Below, piece after piece: positions 41,733-50,311 of a DNA stretch of 64,000 nucleotides. Each line of letters starts with the position of its first letter. Positions within the stretch are counted from its first letter, which is position 1. The stretch is from CAZUCE01 sp964619265 (GTDB taxonomy: Bacteria; Planctomycetota; UBA1135; GCA-002686595). Under the pieces are notes generated by a model. That model searched no databases, was not told where the DNA came from, and worked only from the letters and a program-made list of their open reading frames with translations. The translations under genes were made by a program, and so were the position numbers. Location: positions 50,226 to 114,225 of the forward strand of contig CAZUCE010000013.1 in assembly GCA_964619265.1 (NCBI GenBank), read 5' to 3'.

Positions 41733-43013
41733 GTGGACGTCCAAGTCGAGAAAGTCGGCCCCTGTGAGGCCAAGGTCCGTTTCACCGTTCCCTCTGCCGA
41801 GGTCGAAGCGGAATACGCCAAGGGCCTTAAGAGCGCCGCAGGTCAAGCCCGGATGAAGGGCTTCCGCCCCGGGAAGGTCCCGGCTGCGATGGTCGAGAAG
41901 ATGGTCGGCGAGTCCGTGCGCAAGGAAACCGCCGAACGCTTCCTGCGCGACGCCTACCAGCAGGCCGTTGAAACCGAGAAGCTCACGCCTGCCGCTCACC
42001 CCCAGATCTCGCCCGATGAGTTCAACGCCGAGAAAGGCCAGGACTTATCCCACGAGTTCCGACTCTCGCTCAAGCCGGACTTCGAACTCGGTGAGTACAA
42101 GGGCCTCGAAATCAAGGCCGAGAAACTCGAGCTGGAAGACGGTGAGGTCGACAAGGCCATCGAGCAGCTGCGCGAGCAGCACGCCCAGCCCCAGCTTCTT
42201 GGCGAAGAGGGCGTGGTTGGAACCGAAGGCATCGCCATCGCCGAGGTCAAGTTCCACCAAGGAGATGAAACCGTCGCCGAGCGCGAAAATGTTCGCCTGT
42301 CCGCGTCCCATCCCCCCAAGGGCATCGACGAGGACGCCTGGAAGGCAGCCCTCGAGAGCGCGAAGGCCGAGACCGAGTTTGAGCTGCCGCTGACCTTCCC
42401 GGACGACTACCCCACCGAGGAGCTGCGCGGGAAGGACGGACTCGCCAAGATTTCTGTCTCCCAGGTCTACGAGCTGATTCGGCCCGCCGAAGAAGAGTTG
42501 TTCCAGGCCTTCAGCGTCGAGGACCGCGCCGGGCTCGAGGCCAAGTTCTCCGAGGAGCTCATGAAGTCGAAGGAGCACGCGGAGAACCAGCGCGTTGAAA
42601 GCGAGCTGCTCGATCGAGTGATCGAGGGCCACCAGATGCCGCTGCCCGAGCCGATGCTCGAAGCCCAGATCGAGGCCCGCCGCGCCCAGGCCAAGGCCGA
42701 GCTAGTCCAAGGTGGAGCCAGCGAGGAACAAGCGCAGGCCCAGGTCGACTCTGAGGCCGAAGGCACGCGCACGGCAGCTGAGAAGTCCCTGCGAGCCCTG
42801 TTCCTGGTCGAGCGCATCGGCGAGGCCGAGAAGCTCCAGGTGGGCCAGAACGACCTGGTCGACGAGCTGCGTCAGATCGCCCAGCGCAACCAGGCCTCCT
42901 TCGAGGACGTGAAAAAGTACTACGAGGAGAACGGGCTCTTCCAACAGCTCTCTGTCGAGCTTCTCGAACGCAAGGTGCGTCAGCTCCTGCGCACCGAAGC
43001 CAAAATCTCCTAG
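41733..43013 (+). CDS. tig: Trigger factor (ribosome-associated chaperone)
   Basis: 426 residues from GTG 41733; GTG 41706 would add nine residues. The family start is M-x-V-x-V-E, which fits the sequence VDVQVEKVGPCEAKVRF. The N-terminal ribosome-binding domain has the signature region KGFRPGKVPAAMVEK (about residues 44-58, normally GFRPGKVP). The middle domain (about 150-240), where the peptidyl-prolyl isomerase normally sits, is divergent and lacks most FKBP aromatic residues, though the end FPDDYPTEELRGKDG is kept. The helical C-terminal domain (about 245-425) is normal. It binds nascent chains at the exit tunnel. tig-clpP-clpX is a classic order; clpP follows after 395 bases. Confidence 0.92.
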   Translation: MDVQVEKVGPCEAKVRFTVPSAEVEAEYAKGLKSAAGQARMKGFRPGKVPAAMVEKMVGESVRKETAERFLRDAYQQAVETEKLTPAAHPQISPDEFNAEKGQDLSHEFRLSLKPDFELGEYKGLEIKAEKLELEDGEVDKAIEQLREQHAQPQLLGEEGVVGTEGIAIAEVKFHQGDETVAERENVRLSASHPPKGIDEDAWKAALESAKAETEFELPLTFPDDYPTEELRGKDGLAKISVSQVYELIRPAEEELFQAFSVEDRAGLEAKFSEELMKSKEHAENQRVESELLDRVIEGHQMPLPEPMLEAQIEARRAQAKAELVQGGASEEQAQAQVDSEAEGTRTAAEKSLRALFLVERIGEAEKLQVGQNDLVDELRQIAQRNQASFEDVKKYYEENGLFQQLSVELLERKVRQLLRTEAKIS

Positions 43014-43408
43014 CAACCCGGATCCCAGGCTCGGCTGGAGAAAGCGCGCCCGAAATCCGGGCTGAAGCCACGCTTTGCCTCCCCTGAAACCCTTGGATTT
43101 CGGGACGCCACGCGCCCGGCCGGGGGGAATCTCCAGCGTGCTCCCGGCGGCGACTCCTCTGCCCCGGACCGCTCGGCACGCCTCCTGGCGGGGCTTCCCA
43201 TTCCTGACCCTGGGGCCCAAAGGCCAGACAGGCTTGGCCAGACGTGAGTCCGCCGGGCCTGCTGGCTACGCTTTCACGCCAGTTGCGGGGCGCCTGTGCC
43301 GATAGATCGCCAAGCGCCACCTCGCAGCGCGCCTTCTTCCGAGGCAGGCTCGTTCGAGTCGGCCCTCCCACGAACCGGAATCCTTTTCCAGGTCCCCGAT
43401 AGATCCAC
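43014..43408 (+). other. 395-base gap between tig and clpP
   Basis: No gene is supportable here. It probably holds the tig terminator and a clpP promoter. TACGCT in TGGCTACGCT (about 43262-43271) resembles the -10 series seen elsewhere, about 135 bases before the clpP ATG. No convincing hairpin is visible. Confidence 0.45.
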
Positions 43409-44014
43409 ATGGACGCCCAAGGCTTCACCATTCCCTACGTTGTCGAGAAGACCGGCCGCGGTGAGCGCGCCTACGACATCTATTCGCGCCTCATGGAGGA
43501 GCGGATCATCTTCATCGGGACCGGCATCGACGACAATGTGGCCAACATTGTGATGGCCCAGTTGCTGTTCCTGGACAAGATGAACAAGACCCAGGACGTG
43601 CACATCTACGTCAACTCGCCGGGTGGCTCGGTCACCGCGGGCCTGGCGATCTACGACACGATGCAGTTCATCGCACCGGATGTGTGCACCTACTGCCTCG
43701 GGCAGGCCGCCTCGATGGGTGCCGTGCTTCTGGCCGGCGGCGCAGCTGGCAAGCGCTACGCTCTGCCGAACTCGCGCGTCATGATTCACCAGCCCTGGGG
43801 CGGCACCCAGGGAACGGCTCGCGACATGGAAATCCAGGTCGCCGAGATCCTGAAGATGAAGAAGAACCTGGAGGGCATCCTCGCCCATCACTCGGGCCGG
43901 ACCGCCCAGGAACTCTCGGACGCCTGCGACCGGGACAACTTCATGAGTCCCCAGGAAGCCAAGGACTTTGGCCTGATCGACCACGTGGTCAGCCGTCCGG
44001 AAGCGACCGCCTGA
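43409..44014 (+). CDS. clpP: ATP-dependent Clp protease proteolytic subunit
   Basis: 201 residues, normal length. Serine protease that forms a 14-mer barrel and degrades proteins fed by ClpX. Catalytic triad: Ser102 in GQAASMGAVLL, His127 in VMIHQPWGG and Asp176 in CDRDNFMS. Substrate-binding strand NSPGGSVTAGLAIYDTMQF is intact. The N-terminus (MDAQGFTIPYVVEKTGRGER) is conserved for the pore loop after processing. clpX follows after 166 bases, so the two may be separate units or a long-spaced operon. Confidence 0.96.
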   Translation: MDAQGFTIPYVVEKTGRGERAYDIYSRLMEERIIFIGTGIDDNVANIVMAQLLFLDKMNKTQDVHIYVNSPGGSVTAGLAIYDTMQFIAPDVCTYCLGQAASMGAVLLAGGAAGKRYALPNSRVMIHQPWGGTQGTARDMEIQVAEILKMKKNLEGILAHHSGRTAQELSDACDRDNFMSPQEAKDFGLIDHVVSRPEATA

Positions 44015-44180
44015 CCGAATTCGGAAGAGCCACCAGGGGGGAACAAAGTTCCGCCCGGTGGCTCTGATCGCCTCGAGCGGCCTGCTCCCAGCCGGTCGAG
44101 GAACCGCTCTCCATCGTCCCGCGGCCCTCTCTCGGCAAACAACGCGGCCGCGCTCCACGACCGGGATAGACTGTTGGACC

Positions 44181-45605
44181 ATGACTCGAACCACTGGACG
44201 AGGGCGTCACGTAGAGCGCTGTACCTTTTGTGAGAAGACCCGCCACCAGGTCCAGAGCCTGATTGCTGGGCCTCCTGGGATTTACATCTGCAACGAGTGC
44301 ATCGAAATTTGCAACTCGATCCTGCAGGAGGAGACCCGCCGCCACGGCGAGACCCAGTCTGTGGGCAAGCGTCGCGCGGGCGATCCGGCGCGCCCGGACA
44401 CCGCGGTCGCGGCTGGCGCGGAAGCCGCCGAAGCTACGCCCGAGGCTCGCCGGCTCCCCACCCCGATTGAAATCGCACGCAGCCTCGACGAATACGTCGT
44501 CGGCCAACAGCGGGCCAAGAAGGTCCTCTCCGTTGCGGTCTACAACCACTACAAGCGATTGCGTCACGGCGGAAACGCCTTCGGCGACGAAGTCGAAATT
44601 GAAAAGTCGAACGTCCTTCTGGTCGGACCGACCGGATCGGGCAAGACGCTCCTCGCTCGCACCATGGCGCGCATGCTCGACGTGCCGTTCGCTATGGCCG
44701 ACGCCACGACGCTGACCGAAGCCGGTTACGTCGGGGAAGACGTGGAGAACATCCTGCTCAAGCTGCTGCAGTCAGCCGACTTCGACAAGGACCGCGCCCA
44801 AACCGGAATCATCTACATCGACGAGATCGACAAGATCGGCCGGACGACCTCCAACGTCTCCATCACGCGCGATGTGTCGGGCGAAGGCGTTCAGCAGGCG
44901 CTCTTGAAGATCCTTGAGGGCACCGTTGCGAACGTACCGCCGCAGGGCGGGCGCAAACACCCCGAGCAGGCCTACATCCAAGTCGACACGTCCAACATTC
45001 TGTTCATCGTGGGCGGCACCTTTGCCGGAGTCGAGGACATCATCGGACGCCGAGTCGGCCGCGACATCGTCGGTTTCTCGCGCTACACCGACCCCGAGAG
45101 TGGCGAAATGACCGCTGAGGTTCAGGGAACGAGCGAGTTGACTCGCGAAGAGCTCCTGCGCTTCGTCAACCCTCGCGACTTGGTCGAGTTTGGAATGATT
45201 CCCGAGTTCGTTGGGCGCCTCCCCGTGGTCTGCAGCCTCGATCGCCACGGCCGCGGCGACCTGGTCCGCATCCTGACCGAACCTCGCAACGCCCTGGTTC
45301 GCCAGTACCAAGGTCTCTTCCAGATGGAAGGCGCCGAGCTCGAATTCGCCCAGGATGGCCTCGATGCCATCGCCGAGATTGCGATCGAACGGGAGACCGG
45401 TGTTCGCGCCCTGCGTTCGATCCTCGAGGAAACGTTGCTCGACCTCCTCTACGAGCTCCCCCACCGGACCGACACGCGCAAGTTCGTGATCGACGGAGAC
45501 GTCGTCCGCGGCAAGCGACTCCTAGCGCGCGGGCTGGTGCCCGAGAACGTGCTCGGCAAAACCGGCGGCGAAGACGACGACGAAGTAGAGCGCGAAAGCG
45601 CGTAG
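44181..45605 (+). CDS. clpX: ATP-dependent Clp protease ATP-binding subunit ClpX
   Basis: 474 residues from ATG 44181; the frame is open upstream but family homology starts here. The N-terminal zinc-binding domain has Cys14, Cys17, Cys37 and Cys40 (CTFC and CNEC). The AAA+ domain has Walker A GPTGSGKTLLART and Walker B IIYIDEIDKIGR, plus pore loop GYVGEDVENI. The IGF loop that docks on ClpP appears as VGF in DIVGFSRY, followed by EFGMIPEFVGRLPVV. A linker (about residues 60-95) between zinc and AAA+ domains is Ala/Glu-rich and somewhat long, and the C-terminus is acidic. It unfolds tagged proteins and passes them to ClpP. TAGACT ends 8 bases before the ATG, so the mRNA might be nearly leaderless. 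Confidence 0.96.
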   Translation: MTRTTGRGRHVERCTFCEKTRHQVQSLIAGPPGIYICNECIEICNSILQEETRRHGETQSVGKRRAGDPARPDTAVAAGAEAAEATPEARRLPTPIEIARSLDEYVVGQQRAKKVLSVAVYNHYKRLRHGGNAFGDEVEIEKSNVLLVGPTGSGKTLLARTMARMLDVPFAMADATTLTEAGYVGEDVENILLKLLQSADFDKDRAQTGIIYIDEIDKIGRTTSNVSITRDVSGEGVQQALLKILEGTVANVPPQGGRKHPEQAYIQVDTSNILFIVGGTFAGVEDIIGRRVGRDIVGFSRYTDPESGEMTAEVQGTSELTREELLRFVNPRDLVEFGMIPEFVGRLPVVCSLDRHGRGDLVRILTEPRNALVRQYQGLFQMEGAELEFAQDGLDAIAEIAIERETGVRALRSILEETLLDLLYELPHRTDTRKFVIDGDVVRGKRLLARGLVPENVLGKTGGEDDDEVERESA

Positions 45606-45613
45606 GGACAGTC

Positions 45614-45635
45614 GCCTCGCGCGAATCGGCGAGGC
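45614..45635 (+). terminator. Hairpin behind clpX
   Basis: GCCTCGC (45614-45620) pairs with GCGAGGC (45629-45635), 7 bp, 8-base loop, starting 8 bases after the clpX stop. Probable end of the clpX transcript, though no T-run follows. Confidence 0.5.
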
Positions 45636-45675
45636 CGTCCGGTCGGGCGCAAGGCGGCCATCCTCGTAGGGACTC

Positions 45676-45849
45676 GTGCGCTCGGGTCCGGCAGACCTGG
45701 ACGAGGCTGCAGCCCCTGAAGCCGAAGCCCCTGAAGCCGAAGCCTCTGAAGTCACGGCTCTGGAATTCGAATCCTCCGAGACCCTAGGGGTTGGAACGGG
45801 CTTTGGGTTCGCGCGAGAGGCGGGTGTCTCCAGGTCGGCGGGCGCGTAA
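45676..45849 (+). CDS. Possible small acidic protein with Ala-Pro-Glu repeats (doubtful)
   Basis: A GTG-started frame of 57 residues ends at TAA 45847-45849. It encodes repeated APEAE units and an acidic, then Gly/Phe-rich tail. A CATCCT hexamer lies about ten bases before it, but there is no ribosome binding site, and the frame covers a tandem DNA repeat. The stop codon overlaps the putative -10 box of the next gene. It may be chance coding in a GC-rich gap. Confidence 0.2.
   Translation: MRSGPADLDEAAAPEAEAPEAEASEVTALEFESSETLGVGTGFGFAREAGVSRSAGA
45711..45755. repeat. 15-bp tandem repeat
   Basis: AGCCCCTGAAGCCGA occurs twice in tandem (45711-45725, 45726-45740), followed by a degenerate third copy (45741-45755). 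It lies between clpX and the DHH gene. Confidence 0.65.
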
Positions 45850-45852
45850 GAT
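45847..45852 (+). promoter_or_regulatory. Possible -10 element (TAAGAT)
   Basis: TAAGAT ends 29 bases before the ATG of the DHH-family gene, in the same position as similar hexamers before other genes of the window. Confidence 0.3.
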
Positions 45853-45881
45853 CTTCGGCCCCCTGATCCAGCGGGTCCACA

Positions 45882-46826
45882 ATGAGCAAGCGCGACGTAC
45901 TTTCGATTCGGTACCACCGGGACTTCGACGGCATGGTTTCCGCCGCCGTACTGGCCCACGCGCTGCGCACCGTCCGGGACGAGGAGAACATCCGGATCGA
46001 GAGCGTGAACTACGACCAGCGAGCGGGCTGGGCCACGTTCAGTGAGGGTCAACGATTTGCCGTGGTGGACTTTCACTTCCATCCGCGGGCGGAGTACTGG
46101 TTCGATCACCACCCTACGACGTTCCTGGATGAGGACCTGCGCGCTCAGTACGAGCTGAACGATCGCTGGAACTGGGACGAGGCTTCGCCGTCTTGCCCGC
46201 CGTTGATCCTGCGACACGCCGAACAGCGCTGGGGCTACACGGTGCCCGATCGCTTCCGCGACATGGCTGTTTGGTCCGACATCATCGACGCGGCCCGCTT
46301 TGAATCCGTGGATCAAGCGCTGTTCGGTGAGGAGCCCGCCCTGCGATTGATGCGTTCGCTGACCGTGGCGCCCAGCTTCTCATGGATCGACGAGCTCGCC
46401 GACTACCTGATCGACGGGGAACTTGATGAACTGGCTGAACGCGAAGACGTCGAGCGCGCCTACGAACGCGCCGCTCGCAACCGCGACAAGGCCCTGCGTC
46501 AATTCCCCCCGTGCGTACGCTCGATCGATCGCGACGTATTGCTGTACGACGCTTCCTCGAACAAGATTCGCCGCGAACGCTTCGCTGCTTTCTACCACAA
46601 CCCGAAGATCCGCTACGCGGTCGGGGTGATTCCAACCCGCGGTGGATTCCACGTGTCCGCGGGCGAGAACCCCTGGAACAAACCAAGTGACGGCCTGCAC
46701 GTCGGTGAGATCATGGAGACCTATGGTGGTGGTGGGCACCGCGCGGTTGGCGGGGCGGGCGGCCGGGATCTAGAACATGCCCTGGAGATCTCCGCTGAGG
46801 TGGCCGAGCAACTCCGGACGCGATGA
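45882..46826 (+). CDS. DHH-family phosphoesterase
   Basis: 314 residues. DHH proteins are metal-dependent phosphodiesterases/exonucleases (RecJ, NrnA, c-di-AMP hydrolases). Motif I is YHRDFDGMVSAAVLAHAL (about residues 11-28), motif II around VVDFHFHPRAEYWFDHHPT (about 62-80) with the name-giving DHH. The C-terminal DHHA1-type glycine loop is GGGGHRAVGGAGG near 285. The middle part is more helical than in NrnA. It starts a small run with the IMPACT-family gene, overlapping it by ATGA. Substrate unknown; a nanoRNase/oligonucleotide or small signal nucleotide role is possible. Confidence 0.85.
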   Translation: MSKRDVLSIRYHRDFDGMVSAAVLAHALRTVRDEENIRIESVNYDQRAGWATFSEGQRFAVVDFHFHPRAEYWFDHHPTTFLDEDLRAQYELNDRWNWDEASPSCPPLILRHAEQRWGYTVPDRFRDMAVWSDIIDAARFESVDQALFGEEPALRLMRSLTVAPSFSWIDELADYLIDGELDELAEREDVERAYERAARNRDKALRQFPPCVRSIDRDVLLYDASSNKIRRERFAAFYHNPKIRYAVGVIPTRGGFHVSAGENPWNKPSDGLHVGEIMETYGGGGHRAVGGAGGRDLEHALEISAEVAEQLRTR

Positions 46827-47458
46827 CCGAATCGCGCCCGCCCGGCACCTACCGGACCGTCGCGCAGGAGCTCGAACACGAGCCCGAGAAGATCAAGGGT
46901 TCGCGACACATCGCGCGCGTTGGCCGAGTCACCACCGAGCGGGAGGTCGCCGCGATCCTGCACGAGACAGCGGCACGCTTCCCCCAGGCGAATCACCATG
47001 CCTACGCCTATCGCCTGCGCAGCCCGCGCGTCGTTTCTCACTCAAGCGACGACGGCGAACCGGCAGGCTCCGCAGGAGCTCCGATCCTTGCGCGCCTGGA
47101 AGGCGGCGACTTGCTGGACGTACTCGTCGTGGTCAGCCGCATTTTCGGCGGCACGAAGCTCGGAGTCGGCGGGCTGGTCCGGGCCTACGGCGGAGCCGCG
47201 ACCGAAGCGCTTGAGTTGGCCGGGGTCTGCGAAGTGGTCCCCCGCATCCGGCTTGCCTTGGAACACTCCTACGAGGACTCGGCCGCGGTGGCCGCCGCCC
47301 TGCACTCGGCTCAAGCCGAAGTCGTCGAGTCGGATTACGGCAGCTCCGTGCGCCTCACGTTGGTGGTTCTCGAACACCTGGCCGAGGAGCTGCGGATCGC
47401 GGTGCGCGACGGAACGCGCGGGCGTGCCCAGCTCACCCCGGACGATTCGCGGGCCTGA
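46823..47458 (+). CDS. IMPACT/YigZ-family protein (UPF0029)
   Basis: 211 residues. The family N-terminal domain is clear: KGSRHIARVGRV, then SSDDGEPAGSAGAPILARLE and VVVSRIFGGTKLGVGGLVRA (about residues 75-120). The smaller C-terminal ferredoxin-like domain (about 140-195, LALEHSYEDSAAVAAALHSA) is also present. Bacterial YigZ proteins have no settled reaction; they may bind nucleic acid or the ribosome. Start overlaps the DHH gene stop (ATGA), suggesting joint expression. Confidence 0.92.
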   Translation: MTESRPPGTYRTVAQELEHEPEKIKGSRHIARVGRVTTEREVAAILHETAARFPQANHHAYAYRLRSPRVVSHSSDDGEPAGSAGAPILARLEGGDLLDVLVVVSRIFGGTKLGVGGLVRAYGGAATEALELAGVCEVVPRIRLALEHSYEDSAAVAAALHSAQAEVVESDYGSSVRLTLVVLEHLAEELRIAVRDGTRGRAQLTPDDSRA

Positions 47459-47496
47459 ACAGGCTCCCCGCAGCTTCCAATCGCCCACTCCAGCCC

Positions 47497-47502
47497 TACC
47501 CT
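47497..47502 (+). promoter_or_regulatory. Possible -10 element (TACCCT)
   Basis: TACCCT ends 7 bases before ATG 47510 and 28 bases before ATG 47531 of rlmN. The second distance matches the 25-29-base spacing seen for other genes, which argues for the inner start. Confidence 0.3.
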
Positions 47503-47509
47503 GTCCTGC

Positions 47510-48592
47510 ATGCAAGCCCGACCGACGCTGATGGACCTGTCCCCCGAGGAGACAGAGGCCTGGGTGGTCGCCGCCGGGGGACGCCCGTTTCATGGACGCT
47601 CCCTGCGCACCTGGGTGTTTGAGCGAGGCGTACTGGAACCTGAGTTGTGGACCGACCTCCCCCAGGGCGTCCGGAAGAAGCTCGCAGCCGAGTTGCCGGT
47701 TTTCCGCGGGACAGCCGGGGCTCGGATCGAAGCCAAGGACGGAGCCGTGAAGTTCCTCACCCACTTCGAGGCCACCCAAAGCGAATCGGGAGCCGCCCGC
47801 GGCCGCGGCGCGGTCGAAACTGTCCACCTCCCTAGCTCGCGCCCCTCGGGCGCCGCGACCCTGTGCGTTTCGACGCAAATTGGCTGTCCGGTCAAGTGCC
47901 CCTTCTGCGCATCGGGACGGGACGGTCTGGTGCGCTCGCTCGAAGCTGGGGAGATTCTCGAGCAGTTCGTGCGTGGATTCGCGGTCGGCCCGGTGGATCG
48001 CGCAGTCATCATGGGCATCGGCGAACCCCTGCTGAACTACCCGGCCCTCGAGCGGGCGCTCAGCGTGGTTCGCCAAGAGCTTGGCCTCGGCGCCCGGAAG
48101 ATCACGGTCTCGACCGTCGGGTTCCCCGAGCGCCTGGCGAAGGTGGCCCGTTCCTCCCCGGGTTTCCAGCTCGCGATCAGCTTGCACAGCCCGTTCGACG
48201 AACAGCGAGCGGAACTCGTCCCGCTGATGGCTGACATCCCCGTCGAGAACATCCTGCGAGCCGGAGACGATTGGTTCGAGGTCACCGGCCGCGAGATTAC
48301 CTACGAATACGTCTTGCTGGCCGGTGAGAACGACAGCGAGGCTCATGCGCGCGAACTGGCCCGCCGTTTGCGCGGACGTCGCGCGACGGTGAATCTAATC
48401 CCCTACAACCCGACGGGCGCGGACCAGCCCGCCGGTCGTGATCGCTACGGCCGCCCGACCGCGCCGCGCGCGGACGCCTTCCGGGATGTGCTGACCCAAA
48501 CAGGGATCGTCGCCACCGTGCGCTGGTCCAAGGGCCTCGGGGCTGAGGCAGCCTGCGGTCAATTGCGTGCCAGCCAACTCACCGGCTCGTGA
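47510..48592 (+). CDS. rlmN: RlmN-family radical SAM rRNA/tRNA adenine methyltransferase
   Basis: 360 residues from ATG 47510; ATG 47531 (MDLSPEETEAWV) starts nearer to family homology. RlmN methylates C2 of A2503 in 23S rRNA and A37 in some tRNAs. The radical SAM cluster motif is CPVKCPFC (C-x3-C-x2-C, about residues 125-132). The SAM site is around VIMGIGEPLLNYPAL, and TVSTVGF and ISLHSPFDEQR follow. The C-terminal catalytic Cys lies in GLGAEAACGQL. The sequence is a divergent member (CPVKC instead of the common GCAxxC), so a paralogous methyltransferase cannot be fully excluded. Confidence 0.88.
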   Translation: MQARPTLMDLSPEETEAWVVAAGGRPFHGRSLRTWVFERGVLEPELWTDLPQGVRKKLAAELPVFRGTAGARIEAKDGAVKFLTHFEATQSESGAARGRGAVETVHLPSSRPSGAATLCVSTQIGCPVKCPFCASGRDGLVRSLEAGEILEQFVRGFAVGPVDRAVIMGIGEPLLNYPALERALSVVRQELGLGARKITVSTVGFPERLAKVARSSPGFQLAISLHSPFDEQRAELVPLMADIPVENILRAGDDWFEVTGREITYEYVLLAGENDSEAHARELARRLRGRRATVNLIPYNPTGADQPAGRDRYGRPTAPRADAFRDVLTQTGIVATVRWSKGLGAEAACGQLRASQLTGS

Positions 48593-48785
48593 CTCTCGCA
48601 AGGGACAAGGGCTGGGCACAAGCCGCCAAGCGAGTTGTGGCCTCCGAAGTTGGAAGGCTCCAAGTGGATCCAACGCGACTCGCTAAGCGCGGCTAGAGCT
48701 CGGCGCTGCAATCGGCTCCAACCACTTGGGGGGGCTGGAGTCCGGTCGCGGCCTCCCGGCGTCCATGCCCCCTCCGGGAGGTCCG

Positions 48786-50102
48786 CTACTTGAGCGCCGG
48801 CAACGCTGCGTCGACGCGCTCGGCCAGCAAATTGGCTTCTGATTCCGACAGGATCAGGGGCATCCGCAGCCGGATCGAGTCCGGTCCGGAGGCCAACGAC
48901 AACACGCCCTGCTCGCGCAGGGAGCCCATCAACGCATCGCGTTGGTCGCCGTTTTCGAGCGTAAAGGCCTGCCAAGATCCCATGCCGCGGACGTTGGTGA
49001 AGGCCCCCGAGGACTTCGCGATCGACTGGAGCGCCCCCAACACCTGGCAGCCACGCTCCGCGGTGTTGGCCTCGAGGCCGTCCTGGTCGATGATTTCAAT
49101 GAATCGCTTGGCACGCACCATGTCGACCAGGCTTCCACCCCAGGTCGAGTTGATCCGGCTCGGCTTCTCGAACACGTTGTCGGAAACTTCCTCGACCCGG
49201 CGGTTCGCGAAGATGCCGCACACTTGGGTCTTCTTGCCGAAGGCCACGACGTCAGGCGACACCTTGGTGTTTTGGAACATCCAGGCCTTGCCCGTTCCGT
49301 AGAAGCCGGTCTGGACTTCGTCAAAAATCAGCAGGGCTTCGTTCTCATCCGCGTACTTGCGCAGCTTGGCCAAGAACTCAGGACGAAAATGGTTGTCGCC
49401 GCCCTCGCCTTGAATCGGCTCAATCAAGATCGCGGCGATCTTCTTGCCGTGCTTGGAGATCGCGGCTTCGATCTCGGCGCAGGACTTGGCCTCTTCGGCT
49501 TCAATGTCGTTGTCGATGGCTCCGTCCAGGCCGTAGTGCACGGCCGGGTTGTGGACGCGCGGCCAGTCGAACTTCGGGAACAGGCCGACCTTGTCGGGCA
49601 CGGTGTTCGTGAGGCTCATGGTGTAGCCGGTGCGCCCATGGAACGCCTCGTTGAAGTGCAGCACGACCAGGTCGCTCACGTCATCGTGCATGTCGGTGCG
49701 GCCGAGCTTGCGCGCCTTCCAGTCAAAGGCCGTCTTGAGCGCGTTCTCAATCGCCAAGCCGCCGCCCGCGATCCAAAAGTGATGCGGGTAATCAGGCCCG
49801 GTGACCTTGTTCGCGAACAGGTCCACGAACTCGGCCATGGACGTCGTGTACAGGTCGGAATTGGCCGGGTTCACCAGCGCGGCGGCAAGCAGCTCTTCCC
49901 GGAACTTGGCGTCGCGCATTCCGGGATGGTCATACCCAAGCGGCCAAGAAGCGAAGCTCGTGAAGCAGTCCATGTACTCCTTCCCGGTCACCGCATCGAC
50001 CAAGAACGCGCCGTGGGATCGCTCGAGGTCGAGGACGAACGGAAATCCGTCGGCGAGCTGATGGCGGCTGAGGGTCGTGTGAACGTCGGCGGGGCGCAGC
50101 AT
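48786..50102 (-). CDS. lat: L-lysine 6-aminotransferase
   Basis: 438 residues from ATG 50102; ATG 50147 would add fifteen. PLP enzyme that moves the epsilon-amino group of lysine to 2-oxoglutarate, giving 2-aminoadipate 6-semialdehyde. It resembles the mycobacterial/actinobacterial Lat in detail: RINSTWGGSLVDMVRAKR, FPKFDWPRVHNP, IEPIQGEGGDNHFRPEF, and the PLP Lys in AFGKKTQVCGIFANRR. The phosphate-binding site is in WIAGGGLAIENALKTAFDWK. In Actinobacteria it also feeds cephamycin precursor supply; here, with an ALDH7 gene elsewhere in the window, lysine catabolism (or stress-related aminoadipate formation) is the likely role. It lies downstream of the degenerate aldehyde dehydrogenase gene. 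Confidence 0.95.
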   Translation of the reverse strand: MLRPADVHTTLSRHQLADGFPFVLDLERSHGAFLVDAVTGKEYMDCFTSFASWPLGYDHPGMRDAKFREELLAAALVNPANSDLYTTSMAEFVDLFANKVTGPDYPHHFWIAGGGLAIENALKTAFDWKARKLGRTDMHDDVSDLVVLHFNEAFHGRTGYTMSLTNTVPDKVGLFPKFDWPRVHNPAVHYGLDGAIDNDIEAEEAKSCAEIEAAISKHGKKIAAILIEPIQGEGGDNHFRPEFLAKLRKYADENEALLIFDEVQTGFYGTGKAWMFQNTKVSPDVVAFGKKTQVCGIFANRRVEEVSDNVFEKPSRINSTWGGSLVDMVRAKRFIEIIDQDGLEANTAERGCQVLGALQSIAKSSGAFTNVRGMGSWQAFTLENGDQRDALMGSLREQGVLSLASGPDSIRLRMPLILSESEANLLAERVDAALPALK

Positions 50103-50311
50103 GGGTGTCTTCTGGAAGCGTTGGGAACCGGATTTCGGGCCCGTCATCGTAAGCCTGAGACACGGGTCCCCCACCCCCCTTCCGGCCCCATCCTGGCATC
50201 GGGCCACAAGCCGAGCCCTGGGAGGGCGTGAGCAAGCCCGCATCCAATCGACCGCCCCTGGAATGCAGGGTCAGCGCCCCCTTCTGGGCGGCCGCTTTCA
50301 GCCAGTCCCGT

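Noticed and set aside
45765..45785. tRNA-like TTCGAATCC stretch in the clpX-DHH gap
   Set aside because: No acceptor stem or anticodon arm can be folded around it, so it is not a tRNA gene.
48660..48729. Distant inverted repeat CCAAGTGG/CCACTTGG between rlmN and lat
   Set aside because: Only 8 bp with a loop of more than 50 bases. It might be part of a bidirectional terminator between convergent genes, but support is too weak to list.
48942..50231. 429-codon frame on the plus strand opposite the lysine aminotransferase gene
   Set aside because: Antisense shadow of a clear PLP enzyme gene. Composition (His/Val/Arg/Gly) is typical of reverse-complement reading.
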